Shown: positions 7,374-15,532 of the stretch, one piece after another | How the letters are laid out: the number at the start of each line of letters is the position of its first letter | How positions within the stretch are numbered: position 1 is the stretch's first letter | Assembly (NCBI GenBank): GCA_041738875.1 | Contig: JBGSOW010000009.1 | Span: forward strand, 1 to 26,678 | Length of the DNA: 26,678 nt | Origin: JBGSOW01 sp041738875 | Lineage (GTDB): Bacteria; Patescibacteriota; Dojkabacteria; CALFHW01 | Reading direction: 5' to 3' | The notes under the pieces: model-generated | Databases searched by the model: none | The model's input: only the letters and a program-made list of their open reading frames with translations | Told to the model about the DNA's origin: nothing | Program-made: the position numbers and the translations under genes

Positions 7374-7805
7374 ATGAAAACAATAATCCCCAAAATCCGC
7401 AGATATTACCTAATTCCAATCGTGTTTATTTCACTCTCAGCAACACTAGGAAGTCTCTTTTTCAGCGAGCTTGAAGGTTTAGCACCGTGTCTTTTGTGTT
7501 GGTACCAGAGGATACTGATGTATCCGATTGTAATAATTGCAATAATTGCGCAATTCACAAAAGACTATGCGGCGTCAAAATACATATTAGCGTTATCCAT
7601 CCCCGGATTTTTCCTAGCAATGTATCACTACATAATCCAAAAAAGTAACGTTTTGCAGGATTCAGGTTTCTGTTCACCAGATAATCCTTGTAGTGTAGTC
7701 GATTTCGAAGTACTTGGCTTTATAACAATTCCACTTTTATCGGCGCTCGCTTTCCTAGCAATTGCAATTTTCGCAGGTATAGCGCAATTCAAAACTAAGA
7801 AATAG
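7374..7805 (+). CDS. DsbB/BdbC-family disulfide bond formation protein
   Basis: A 143 aa integral membrane protein with four predicted helices (about residues 13-31, 42-61, 69-89 and 115-138). The first redox pair is Cys39-Leu-Leu-Cys42 in the family hallmark PCLLCWYQRI. The second pair, Cys100 and Cys106 in FCSPDNPC, lies in the extracytoplasmic loop between helices 3 and 4. DsbB/BdbC proteins reoxidise an extracytoplasmic DsbA-like thiol oxidase and pass electrons to quinone. All four cysteines are present, so it looks active. No DsbA partner is in the window. It converges on the zinc permease gene with one base between the stop codons. No clear ribosome binding site precedes the ATG. Confidence 0.92.
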   Translation: MKTIIPKIRRYYLIPIVFISLSATLGSLFFSELEGLAPCLLCWYQRILMYPIVIIAIIAQFTKDYAASKYILALSIPGFFLAMYHYIIQKSNVLQDSGFCSPDNPCSVVDFEVLGFITIPLLSALAFLAIAIFAGIAQFKTKK

Positions 7806-7806
7806 C

Positions 7807-8655
7807 TTAATTGCGACGTCTAAGTAGGCTATAAACAAAAACTAAACCTGTCAACGAGGTCGATACCACTACAATAGCAGGGCCCGTGGGGAAATTAATT
7901 CCGAACATCAATCCAATTAAAATGCTCACAATATTGTGTGCGACAGAAATAGGAATAAGGAGGCGGAAATTCGGCGAAAGAAGTCTTGCAGATACAGCAG
8001 GGCTTATCAGAAGGGAAGTAACGAGGATCACTCCAGCAAGTTTAACAGCTACAATTACAGTTAAAGCAACTATGACCGCAAAAATATAGTCGTAAACAGC
8101 AGTTCTAACGCCACGCGTATAAGCCATCTCTTCACTAATAGCAAGTAAACTCAATTGTTTAAATTTAAAAATCACAAACCCCAAAATAAGGACTAGGATA
8201 ATTACTGTAATATAGATATCGTTAGAATTAATTGCTAAAAGATTGCCAAACAAATACGACGTAAGTTCTGGTCTGTAGCCAGTATCGAAGGAAATTATAA
8301 TAACTGCAAGAGCAAACAAAAAAGGGAAGAGCAGGCCAATCACAGAATCAGAGTCTATTTTACTCCGCCTTTTAAAGAAAGTAACTAAAACACTAAAACA
8401 AACACCAACTATTATGGCAGGTAAAAGTGCCTGAGTTGAAAGAAGTGTAGCTATTGCCACTCCAAGTAGTGAAGCATGTGCTGTTGAATCAGCAATAAAA
8501 CTCTCTTTTCTGAGTGAAACAAAAACTCCCACCACGCCAGTTAAAACGGCAACCAAAAGTCCAGCCAGAATAGCCCTTTGCATGAAACTCTGCTGCAATA
8601 TAAGCCCAATATCGCTAAATAAACCACTAGTAAAAATCAAATTCGTATCAATCAT
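7807..8655 (-). CDS. znuB: Metal (zinc/manganese) ABC transporter permease, ABC-3 family
   Basis: A membrane permease of about 282 aa with eight or so hydrophobic helices, the ABC-3 core (RKESFIADSTAHASLLGVA near the N-terminus, corresponding to the family's coupling region) and a typical helical C-terminal half. I start it at the ATG at 8655 (MIDTNLIFTSG) because this overlaps the ATPase stop by 8 bases (ATGATTGA). A longer frame from 8763 would run about 116 bases into the ATPase gene. Together with the two upstream genes it forms a complete importer for Zn2+ or Mn2+. Symbol is by family; the metal is not proven. Confidence 0.88.
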   Translation of the reverse strand: MIDTNLIFTSGLFSDIGLILQQSFMQRAILAGLLVAVLTGVVGVFVSLRKESFIADSTAHASLLGVAIATLLSTQALLPAIIVGVCFSVLVTFFKRRSKIDSDSVIGLLFPFLFALAVIIISFDTGYRPELTSYLFGNLLAINSNDIYITVIILVLILGFVIFKFKQLSLLAISEEMAYTRGVRTAVYDYIFAVIVALTVIVAVKLAGVILVTSLLISPAVSARLLSPNFRLLIPISVAHNIVSILIGLMFGINFPTGPAIVVVSTSLTGLVFVYSLLRRRN

Positions 8656-9328
8656 GTTTGTGCAGTTCACTAATGTCAGACATTTCCACAATTCTACCCA
8701 CCTTAAAATCAAAAATCCGACCACTATAGCTAGAAATAATATTATGATCATGGATAACCACAATAACTGTATGGCCTTTGAGCATAAGCTTTTCTAGCTC
8801 TAGAAAAAGCATAGTAACAGCGTCCATATCCAAATTATTCAATGGCTCATCAAGTATAACTACACTTTTGGGAGCACTAAGAAGTGAAACAATTAACAAC
8901 TTCTGCAGTTCACCTCCTGAGAGTTCACTTACCTTATTGTCTAATTTGTTTTGGAGCCTAAATTTAGTTAATAAATCAAAAGTGTATTCTCCACTTGCAT
9001 CAGAATTTTTAAATAAATCTAAAATCTCACCCGCAGTAATAGGGAATTCTCTCGAGAATTGGACGTATTGACTTAAATAACTAACTTCACTAGCTACAAC
9101 CTCTTGGGAATTAATCTTCCCATTGATCTCTATACTTCCAGTGAATTTGCTAAATCCAACTAGTGCTTTGATTATCGTAGTTTTACCGCTGCCGTTTGGG
9201 CCGATAAAATAGTTTAAACTACCTTTTCTCAAAGCAATAGAACAATCGTTCAGTATAGGTTCAGACTGTCCAAACGATACACTTACATGGTTAAAAACAA
9301 CACTAACAGCTTTTAAATTATTTTTCAA
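8648..9328 (-). CDS. znuC: Metal ABC transporter ATP-binding protein
   Basis: A 226 aa ABC ATPase with Walker A GPNGSGKTT (43-51), signature ELSGGE (135-140), Walker B VVILDEP (Asp160-Glu161) and switch His193 (VVIHDH). All catalytic elements are present. It powers the adjacent permease. The start is a TTG 7 bases after the binding-protein stop, chosen because a good Shine-Dalgarno sequence (AGGGA) sits about 5 bases before it, overlapping the upstream stop codon. The stop overlaps the permease start, so all three transporter genes are translationally linked. Confidence 0.93.
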   Translation of the reverse strand: MKNNLKAVSVVFNHVSVSFGQSEPILNDCSIALRKGSLNYFIGPNGSGKTTIIKALVGFSKFTGSIEINGKINSQEVVASEVSYLSQYVQFSREFPITAGEILDLFKNSDASGEYTFDLLTKFRLQNKLDNKVSELSGGELQKLLIVSLLSAPKSVVILDEPLNNLDMDAVTMLFLELEKLMLKGHTVIVVIHDHNIISSYSGRIFDFKVGRIVEMSDISELHKHD

Positions 9329-9335
9329 TTTATCC

Positions 9336-10391
9336 CTATTCTAATGCACTAATTATTGTCTCAACATTATAGCGAATAATCTCTTGGTAAGTTACGCGCC
9401 CTGCTGTGCCCCCGATAGGATCGAGTGTATATACTTGCGCGTTGTAATCGCTCGCCAAAACATTTACGATTTCATCTGAGAGCTGAGGCTCTTTAAATAA
9501 AACCCTTACGTTTTCATCTTCAATAATTCTACCAACCTCTGCAATATAAGAAGCACTCGGCGTTCTGCCTGGGAATTCTTCAATTGAAGCAACAACATCA
9601 AACCCATAATCCCTTGTAAGATATGAAAAAGCATCATGAAAAGTGATTATTTTATTTGCTGGTAGATTTGAAATTCTTGCTGAATAAACACTGATCAATT
9701 CGTCCATTTCTATGGCAAATTTGTTTGCGTTATCAATATAACTCATTTGTTTAGTTTCATTAAGAAAGCCCAAGTTTGCAGCAATCAAATTTGCCATTCT
9801 TGCAGCACTTTTTGGAGAAAGCCAGTAGTGTGGATCATGATTTTCATCGTCTTGGTCGTCTTCATCTTCGTCATCATGTTCATCTCCGTCGTCCTGAGAC
9901 TCATCCTCATCATTAGCGTGGTCTCCATTATCATCATCGTAATCTTCCTCGTTTTCATTGTGCTCATCTTCATCATCATGCCCATGGCCCTCATCAAGCA
10001 GATCAATCCCATCACTCAAAACCACAACATTAACTTCAGAATTTGCAGCTTGCGCTGCAGCTATTGCCCAATCATCCAACCCTTCACCAATTACAAACAC
10101 ATGTGTAATACCATCAAGCTGCAGCTGGTCAGATGCACTTGGCTGATAATCATGAGGACTTGTGCCTACAGGCAAAATAGTCACAATTTCGAACTCACCA
10201 CCACCTATTTGATCTACTATACTTGCAACTGGGTAAATACTTACTGCAACTTTACCGACCCTTTCAGGACTAATATTTCTGGAGATAGAATTAATAACCA
10301 CGCCTGCAAAAACTAGCACTAAAACAGCTACAAATATACCTAAAGACATTTTAATTAAAGGATTCTTTGAATCTACCTCTGTGTTTTCCAT
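9336..10391 (-). CDS. znuA: Zinc/manganese ABC transporter substrate-binding protein with acidic His-containing loop
   Basis: A 351 aa cluster A-I metal-binding protein. Instead of a lipobox it has an N-terminal membrane anchor (about residues 13-35, no Cys). Predicted metal ligands are His80 (SPHDYQP), His188 (DPHYWLSP), His252 (FHDAFSY) and Asp324 (LDPIGG), the ZnuA-like set. Between the first and second ligands lies a loop of about 54 residues (134-187) made almost wholly of Asp, Glu, His and Asn. This is the position of the His-rich loop of zinc-specific ZnuA, but it is much more acidic than usual. In known ZnuA the loop collects or senses zinc; that role here is inferred. First gene of the importer operon. 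Confidence 0.93.
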   Translation of the reverse strand: MENTEVDSKNPLIKMSLGIFVAVLVLVFAGVVINSISRNISPERVGKVAVSIYPVASIVDQIGGGEFEIVTILPVGTSPHDYQPSASDQLQLDGITHVFVIGEGLDDWAIAAAQAANSEVNVVVLSDGIDLLDEGHGHDDEDEHNENEEDYDDDNGDHANDEDESQDDGDEHDDEDEDDQDDENHDPHYWLSPKSAARMANLIAANLGFLNETKQMSYIDNANKFAIEMDELISVYSARISNLPANKIITFHDAFSYLTRDYGFDVVASIEEFPGRTPSASYIAEVGRIIEDENVRVLFKEPQLSDEIVNVLASDYNAQVYTLDPIGGTAGRVTYQEIIRYNVETIISALE

Positions 10392-10421
10392 ATTTGCGCT
10401 TCTTAAAATTAAAATATTTAG

Positions 10422-10443
10422 ATTATTCTTTAGTTAGAATAAT
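10422..10443. promoter_or_regulatory. Perfect 8-bp inverted repeat upstream of znuA
   Basis: Arms ATTATTCT and AGAATAAT are separated by TTAGTT. The element lies in the 74 bp between the Nudix stop and the importer start, so it could be an operator for a metal-dependent repressor such as a Zur/Fur or MntR-type protein. Equally, it could be a weak AT-rich terminator hairpin for the Nudix transcript. It does not match a classic Zur box that I know. Confidence 0.4.
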
Positions 10444-10465
10444 TAATTTTACATCAAAACCATCC

Positions 10466-11032
10466 TTAATGCAATCTTGTCGCATTAGATAAGAGCAAAA
10501 TATCTCTTTTTGCAGTGAATTTAAAGGCGTAGTTATTTGGATTATTCATCAATGCATTATGAATAGCATTAGCTGCTTGGTCTTTTGCAACCCAAATACA
10601 TTCAGTTTGATTATTTAGTTCGTTTGTAGTGTAATTAACATCCTTCTTACTACCAACCGTTTTAAGGAGATAGTTAAATGATATATTTATAATAGCTTCA
10701 TTGAAATTAGGATCATGTGCGATCAATGCAACGATTCCAATTTCGCCAACTATAGTCGCATCGAACCCTGTTTCTTCTAATACTTCCCGTAATACTGCCA
10801 TTCTCGTCGTTTCTCCTGCTTCCAACTGCCCGCCTGGAGTTTCTAGAATGCCTTCTTTCTTAATATTTATCAACGCAACCTCATCTTTTTCATTCATTAG
10901 TACGGCTCTTGCGGCCTGTCTTGTGAAAAAAGGCATTTCAGGGTATTCGTAAGGTAGGTGCTGTGAGCTACTTTGGCTAGTATGTTCTTCAGCTAGGATT
11001 TCGTCGTGGGTGAATATTCTTATTAATTTCAT
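10466..11032 (-). CDS. Nudix hydrolase, 188 aa
   Basis: Nudix domain from about residue 38 to 180 with a complete box, GGQLEAGETTRMAVLREVLE followed by ETGF (Glu86-Glu87). The N-terminal 35 residues are polar and unassigned (EEHTSQSSSQHLPYEYPE). The substrate cannot be deduced. It is the third Nudix gene in the window and is most similar in layout to ADP-ribose/nucleotide-type small Nudix enzymes. It lies 18 bases downstream of the ROK kinase stop and so is probably cotranscribed with it. ATG start. Confidence 0.85.
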   Translation of the reverse strand: MKLIRIFTHDEILAEEHTSQSSSQHLPYEYPEMPFFTRQAARAVLMNEKDEVALINIKKEGILETPGGQLEAGETTRMAVLREVLEETGFDATIVGEIGIVALIAHDPNFNEAIINISFNYLLKTVGSKKDVNYTTNELNNQTECIWVAKDQAANAIHNALMNNPNNYAFKFTAKRDILLLSNATRLH

Positions 11033-11050
11033 TATATTAATGTCAATTAC

Positions 11051-11902
11051 TCAATCCCAAATTTTATCTGCTTTGCGGAGCTTTAAATAATAGAGACACC
11101 CATACAGACCAGCGTCAGCTCCGTGTTTGGCAATAGAAAGTTTTATTTTACCCGTAAATGAATCAATAACCTTTTCATTAACTTTTTGTTCTAGAATTGG
11201 TAGTTTATCCAACTGATTCAAAATAACTCCACCGCCAAAGACTAATTTTTCAGAAAAATGCATTGCAACAAGGTTACTCAATCCGTCAGACAATTTATCT
11301 AAAACATCAGCCCATTCGCTTTCATTTAAATCTTTTGCACTTTTTGAAAATCTTTTTTCAATTGCTCCTCCACCTGTGAAATATTCCAAGTAGCCGGGTT
11401 CAATTTTCTCACCATGCAAAACTTCTTTCCTGATCTTATGGAAACCGAGTTCACTTCGAAAAATTTTATACTTACCACCTACCACTTTAACTATCGATGC
11501 ACCCACACCAGTGCCCCAGATCACAAAAGCAAATTCACGTAAATTCACTAAATCCAAATCAGACAAAGCCGCTGCCTCAACGTCATGGATTAGGTGGAAA
11601 GAGCTCTTTGCAAAAGATTTCGAAAACTGAGACTTTAGATTTCTCCCATTCCAACCTTTGATATTGGAAACAAATATTACGTTATATGCACTATCAACTA
11701 CACCTGGGAAAGCTATTATTGTTTCCGTAATTTTATCCACGCTCCCGGCATGCTTTGTGCAAAAGCTTGCAATTACCTCAAGATCGGATTCAAAACCTCC
11801 ACTGACCGGGAAACTCTCTTTTGCAATTAAAGATTCCGTCTCAAAATCCGCAAACAATCCCAATTTAATAGATGTTCCGCCTATGTCAATTGCTAGTATC
11901 AT
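11051..11902 (-). CDS. ROK-family sugar kinase
   Basis: A 283 aa kinase of the ROK/ASKHA superfamily. The phosphate-1 motif is at the start (ILAIDIGGTSIKLG), the acidic catalytic region appears as HDVEAAALSDL, the phosphate-2 loop as WGTGVGASIV, and the adenosine-side Gly-rich motif as LVFGGGVI. NIKGWNGRNL matches the glucose-binding region of many glucokinases. The zinc-binding Cys cluster of classical ROK proteins is absent, as in polyphosphate-glucokinase-like members. It probably phosphorylates glucose or a related hexose in the cytoplasm, feeding metabolism from scavenged glycans, which fits the nearby GH18 gene but is not proven. Confidence 0.85.
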   Translation of the reverse strand: MILAIDIGGTSIKLGLFADFETESLIAKESFPVSGGFESDLEVIASFCTKHAGSVDKITETIIAFPGVVDSAYNVIFVSNIKGWNGRNLKSQFSKSFAKSSFHLIHDVEAAALSDLDLVNLREFAFVIWGTGVGASIVKVVGGKYKIFRSELGFHKIRKEVLHGEKIEPGYLEYFTGGGAIEKRFSKSAKDLNESEWADVLDKLSDGLSNLVAMHFSEKLVFGGGVILNQLDKLPILEQKVNEKVIDSFTGKIKLSIAKHGADAGLYGCLYYLKLRKADKIWD

Positions 11903-11968
11903 TGTGAATTATGTAAAAAATGATTTAGTTAATATTATATCTGCTTAAACACTCTAAACAAACTTAGA

Positions 11969-13336
11969 TCAAACTTTTTCACAAGCAGCGTTTGAATTTA
12001 GTTTTATTGAATTAGAACTATCTAGAAGCGCGCTTATTTCGCAAGAAGCAGAGTTACTCAAATCGTTGTAAGAAATAGTGTTGTTTAAAATAGGGTAGAT
12101 TGAACTATTAATTTTTACTGCAATAGGTGCACTAATTAGGTTGCCAACCCTCCGAAAAGTTGCAGGAGTAGCAGAAACAGGTTGTGAATCAAGAACTCCA
12201 ATCACATTGGACTGAGTTCCTAGTGGAGAATTTGCAATCGTGGAGAGTGTGATCCCAGTTGAACTCGCATCAATTGTATTTGCATAAATTTCATTTTCCA
12301 AAGAATCCGCAAGAACTATGCCTTCCACACTTGAAATTTTATTGTTAAAGGTTAGGAAATCACGCGCTTTGAAAAGGTAAATACCCAGATCCGCCTCACT
12401 AATTGTATTACCTTGAATTTCACCTGCGAAAACAAAATCAGTGATGGAATTTCGCGTTTCCAATTCATCACCTTTGATTAGAATCCCTCGCTCATTTTCC
12501 GAGAGAATATTATTATTGATACTAATTTTATTTGCAGGGTTATTTATAGCAACTGCGTATTTGTTTGCACTGTTTCTGTCCCTTGCCTCTGAAGCAACAG
12601 ACTGATATTGCAAACCGGAAATTTGATTGTCTGACACTTCGATATTATTCCCACTTAAGCTAAGTGCAAAATCATAGAAATTTCCGGTGTTACCGTTAAA
12701 TATAATTTTATTGCCCGAGATAATTATATCCTGCCCCAAACTAATCTTTAGAAATGCTGGAGTAGTGGTTTGATAAGTAAAATCTGCTGCTACAATTTGT
12801 GAGGAAGCAATATTGAAAGCAAGGTTTTTAATTTGTATATTTTTAATCTCGTTTCTTTCTTGTGTGAAAAAAGTAGCATTTGAATTGTAATTAATTTCTG
12901 TTGTATCCATTCCACTACCAATAATCCAAGTATTATCTTGCAACTTTAATTGTGTTTGAGAAGCTCCACTCGCATATAGACCACTCCCAATGGAAAAAAT
13001 CACTAGCTGGTCCTTCGATTCCCTTACTGAATAAGCGGATTCCAAAGCCTGAGAGAGTATTTGGGTTGTTGTACCGCAGAATTCTGAATTCTGCGCGCGG
13101 CTTGGTGAATTCCCTACGTAAACCAGAACGCAGCCATCTTTATACTCCAAGTTACTAGTAATATCTGTCGTGTCAGAAAAGCTAGCGGCTGTGAATTCAG
13201 CCTCACTGGAAACAAAAAGAATCTGAAATATAACTACACCTAAAAAAAGCAGCACCGCAAAAACTAGAGAGATCATAAGGTTAACTGCAAATCTTTGCAA
13301 TATATAATCATTTTTTTCAGCTTCTTTCATACCCAC
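11969..13336 (-). CDS. Membrane-anchored right-handed beta-helix protein
   Basis: A 455 aa protein with one N-terminal hydrophobic anchor (about residues 17-42) and a long extracytoplasmic part. From about residue 125 onward it shows repeating short strands with Asn-rich turns (KIIFNGNTGN, NIEVSDNQISGLQY, KISINNNILSENERGILIKG, GNTISEADLGIYLF, NEIYANTIDASSTGITL), the pattern of NosD/pectate-lyase-like parallel beta-helix proteins. No catalytic motif stands out, so it may bind or cut polysaccharide or be structural. An upstream segment contains two Cys (DGCVLVYVG and SEFCGTT) and two more occur near the C-terminus (SASCEIS, SNAACEKV), which may form disulfides given the DsbB-like gene. It is codirectional with the GH18 gene, 45 bases downstream of its stop. 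Confidence 0.75.
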   Translation of the reverse strand: MGMKEAEKNDYILQRFAVNLMISLVFAVLLFLGVVIFQILFVSSEAEFTAASFSDTTDITSNLEYKDGCVLVYVGNSPSRAQNSEFCGTTTQILSQALESAYSVRESKDQLVIFSIGSGLYASGASQTQLKLQDNTWIIGSGMDTTEINYNSNATFFTQERNEIKNIQIKNLAFNIASSQIVAADFTYQTTTPAFLKISLGQDIIISGNKIIFNGNTGNFYDFALSLSGNNIEVSDNQISGLQYQSVASEARDRNSANKYAVAINNPANKISINNNILSENERGILIKGDELETRNSITDFVFAGEIQGNTISEADLGIYLFKARDFLTFNNKISSVEGIVLADSLENEIYANTIDASSTGITLSTIANSPLGTQSNVIGVLDSQPVSATPATFRRVGNLISAPIAVKINSSIYPILNNTISYNDLSNSASCEISALLDSSNSIKLNSNAACEKV

Positions 13337-13381
13337 ACTTTATTATAAACAGAATAGAAAATATTTGTGTTTTAATCCAAT

Positions 13382-14740
13382 TTAATTACTAACCAACAAA
13401 TCACCCTCATCACCTAAAGACCAATAGTACATGCCTTTTATCCCATAGCTTGCTGCTAACTCACACCTTTTTCGCACACCTTCAGGGCTTATATAAACTA
13501 GAGTTCTTTCTTCATTTTCGTTTGTATTTCTGTTGAACCAAGTGTATTCGTAGATTTGTTCGTATTGGTGTTCGTAGGAACTTGAATCCGGTCTTGATTT
13601 AGTCTGGTCGAGAATAGAGAGAACTGTATTGTAGCCGTATGAGCGTGCTTTCTGCGTGGGTGAGGGGTCAGCTCCAGATAAAAAAGATTCTTGCTCGAGA
13701 TATCCTTTGAAAATAAGCGACCTTTGCCTCTCACCAGTTTGGTTTGCAGTACTAGACGCATTTGGGATATTACTCCACCATTCGTAAGAATATGTATGTT
13801 GTCCAAGTACTATTTTTTCACGTGGGACTAATTGAATTGCATACTCCAAAACTTGTCTTTGCCAATCATACGGGGCAATCGGCCCAGGTCTTTGTGAATT
13901 AGAAAAAGTATAGTCATAAGCCATAATTCTCACCTCATCTGCGTAGAATGAGATCCTGGTCCAATCTTGCACTTTGCGTGTCTGGGGTAGTGTTGCGTAT
14001 TCTCTTTCCCCCCATTGTGCAAGCACTGTAACTGAAAGTTTTTTATTATTCCTCGCTGTTATTTCTCGTACTTTCTTTAGTAGATCAAAAAACATTTCTC
14101 TATCGTCAAAGTATGTCGACTCATAATCCAAGTCTATGCCTGCAAAATCAGGATTAACTGCAAGTTTTTCAATTTCTTGAATGTGTCTTTCGTATTTTGT
14201 TTCGTCATTTAATATGCCACTTAGTACTACATGGTCGAAAAGCGCAATTGTCGCGTACAATTCAACCTGTGCTGATTTTGCAGCGCTCTTTGTCATCTGC
14301 AAATTGGCGAAATTATTTGTTTTTAAACTCCCATCTTCATTTACGTAGTAAAGGAAAAGCGAGGCTGACTTTAATTGCTGTGAGTTTTTTTTAATTGAAT
14401 CTACTGATTTATTCCCAGCCCAATACGGTACCCAGCCGCCTGAATCAAGTTCACTTACTTCCTTTGTAAAACTAATTTCACCTAGTCTTTCTTTTTCGTT
14501 TAATTCATATAGTTCTTGGCGCGTGGCATTAATGCGCTCTGATTCTGGATCGTCAGTTGAAAGTGGATAAGGTGAATGTAATCTATCGGTTATTTCTGTA
14601 CGAAATTCATCTGAATTTACTGCGTCTCTGACTGTTTGTCCAAAATTATTAATTCCGCCTCCTGAGCTTAGAAGTAAAATTAGTGTCACAAAAAACACTA
14701 AAACTGCAAGAATTATTGTGATAACTATAATCTTTCTCAT
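13382..14740 (-). CDS. Membrane-anchored GH18-family glycoside hydrolase
   Basis: A 452 aa protein with an N-terminal membrane segment (residues 3-25) and an extracytoplasmic GH18 barrel from about residue 100. The catalytic strand reads FAGIDLDYES; Glu207 is the proton donor, with Asp203 and Asp205 preceding it. The first Asp of the DGxDxDxE consensus is Ala. The C-terminal GIKGMYYWSLGDEGD is the usual GH18 last strand with the substrate-stacking Trp. The overall layout resembles YaaH/spore-cortex-lytic-type GH18 proteins, which cut chitin or peptidoglycan N-acetylglucosamine links; no LysM domain is visible. It likely remodels the cell envelope or attacks glycans outside the cell. ATG start; 52 bases separate it from the divergent glycosyltransferase gene. 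Confidence 0.88.
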   Translation of the reverse strand: MRKIIVITIILAVLVFFVTLILLLSSGGGINNFGQTVRDAVNSDEFRTEITDRLHSPYPLSTDDPESERINATRQELYELNEKERLGEISFTKEVSELDSGGWVPYWAGNKSVDSIKKNSQQLKSASLFLYYVNEDGSLKTNNFANLQMTKSAAKSAQVELYATIALFDHVVLSGILNDETKYERHIQEIEKLAVNPDFAGIDLDYESTYFDDREMFFDLLKKVREITARNNKKLSVTVLAQWGEREYATLPQTRKVQDWTRISFYADEVRIMAYDYTFSNSQRPGPIAPYDWQRQVLEYAIQLVPREKIVLGQHTYSYEWWSNIPNASSTANQTGERQRSLIFKGYLEQESFLSGADPSPTQKARSYGYNTVLSILDQTKSRPDSSSYEHQYEQIYEYTWFNRNTNENEERTLVYISPEGVRKRCELAASYGIKGMYYWSLGDEGDLLVSN

Positions 14741-14792
14741 ATTTTATTGTACTATTGATTATGTAATTAAATAATTTAATTTTTTCTGCAGA

Positions 14793-15527
14793 ATGTCTGA
14801 AGTAAAGAAAATTTCATTTGTTATTCCTGTATACAACGAGGAGAGAACCCTGGAACAGCTTGTGACAAAGCTCGAACAACTAAATATCGAAATAGAGAAA
14901 GAGATTGTTTTAGTAGATGATGGTTCGACAGACACAACTCCGCAGATCCTTGCTAATTATAAAAAGAGAGCTGGTTTTGTTGTGCTGAAAAATCCCAAAA
15001 ACATGGGTAAAAGCCAAACTGTTAGGAATGGTATTTTGGCGACTACTGGAGATATCGTTGTGATTCAAGATGCGGATTTGGAGTATAATCCGGAGAATTT
15101 GGTTAGTTTTGTTAATCTATTCCTTCAGGATAAAGTTGATCTGGTTTATGGTAACCGTTTTGGTAAATCGAATAAGGTTATTTATTGGCAAAACTGGATT
15201 GGTAATCGTTTTTTGAGTTTGCTTTCTTCTGTATTCACTGGCCTACGAAGCGGAATGTGGACAAAGGATATGGAGGTTTGCTACAAAATGGCGAGAGGCG
15301 ATATATTTCGTGAGATAGGGGAGACTGTTGTGTCAAAATCGACTTTTGGGCTGGAACCCGAGCTAACTGCCAAATTCAGCAAATATAGATTGAACGGCAA
15401 ACCCCTGCGCTTCGAACAAATCTCAATCGATTACTACCCCAGAACTTTAGCAGAAGGAAAGAAAATGCACGCAGTAAAAGACGGACTTAAAGCTATTGTT
15501 GAAATTTTCAAGTTTAATTTGCAGTAA
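14793..15527 (+). CDS. Family 2 glycosyltransferase (polyprenyl-phosphate sugar transferase-like)
   Basis: A 244 aa GT-A fold enzyme. Motifs are VIPVYNEERTL at the nucleotide-binding start, VDDGSTD (41-47), NMGKSQTVRNG, and the DxD-containing block IQDADLEYNP (Asp93-Ala-Asp95). DLEYNP and the later VYGNRF are typical of DPM1-like enzymes that load a sugar from a nucleotide donor onto a polyprenyl phosphate. No C-terminal membrane segments are present, so it is a soluble or peripheral form. Next downstream, 5 bases away, is the broken ABC exporter gene, suggesting the pair once served envelope glycan or lipid synthesis and export. ATG start without a clear Shine-Dalgarno. Confidence 0.9.
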   Translation: MSEVKKISFVIPVYNEERTLEQLVTKLEQLNIEIEKEIVLVDDGSTDTTPQILANYKKRAGFVVLKNPKNMGKSQTVRNGILATTGDIVVIQDADLEYNPENLVSFVNLFLQDKVDLVYGNRFGKSNKVIYWQNWIGNRFLSLLSSVFTGLRSGMWTKDMEVCYKMARGDIFREIGETVVSKSTFGLEPELTAKFSKYRLNGKPLRFEQISIDYYPRTLAEGKKMHAVKDGLKAIVEIFKFNLQ

Positions 15528-15532
15528 TTTCT

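Noticed and set aside
8656..8763. N-terminal extension of the metal permease with an extra hydrophobic segment
   Set aside because: It would overlap the ATPase gene by about 116 bases; the ATG at 8655 with an 8-base overlap is the normal arrangement.
9836..9990. Triplet-like repeats as a possible CRISPR or satellite array
   Set aside because: They lie in frame inside znuA and encode the metal-binding loop; there are no spacer-repeat units. No CRISPR array was seen anywhere in the window.
9747..10316. Long open frames on the plus strand, and another minus frame, across the znuA acidic loop
   Set aside because: They are by-products of the repetitive GAT/GAA/GAC triplets, which leave other frames open; the translations are biased low-complexity strings.
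13498..13806. Second minus-strand gene inside the GH18 gene
   Set aside because: The 102-codon frame lies wholly within a well-supported GH18 coding region and its translation matches no family pattern.
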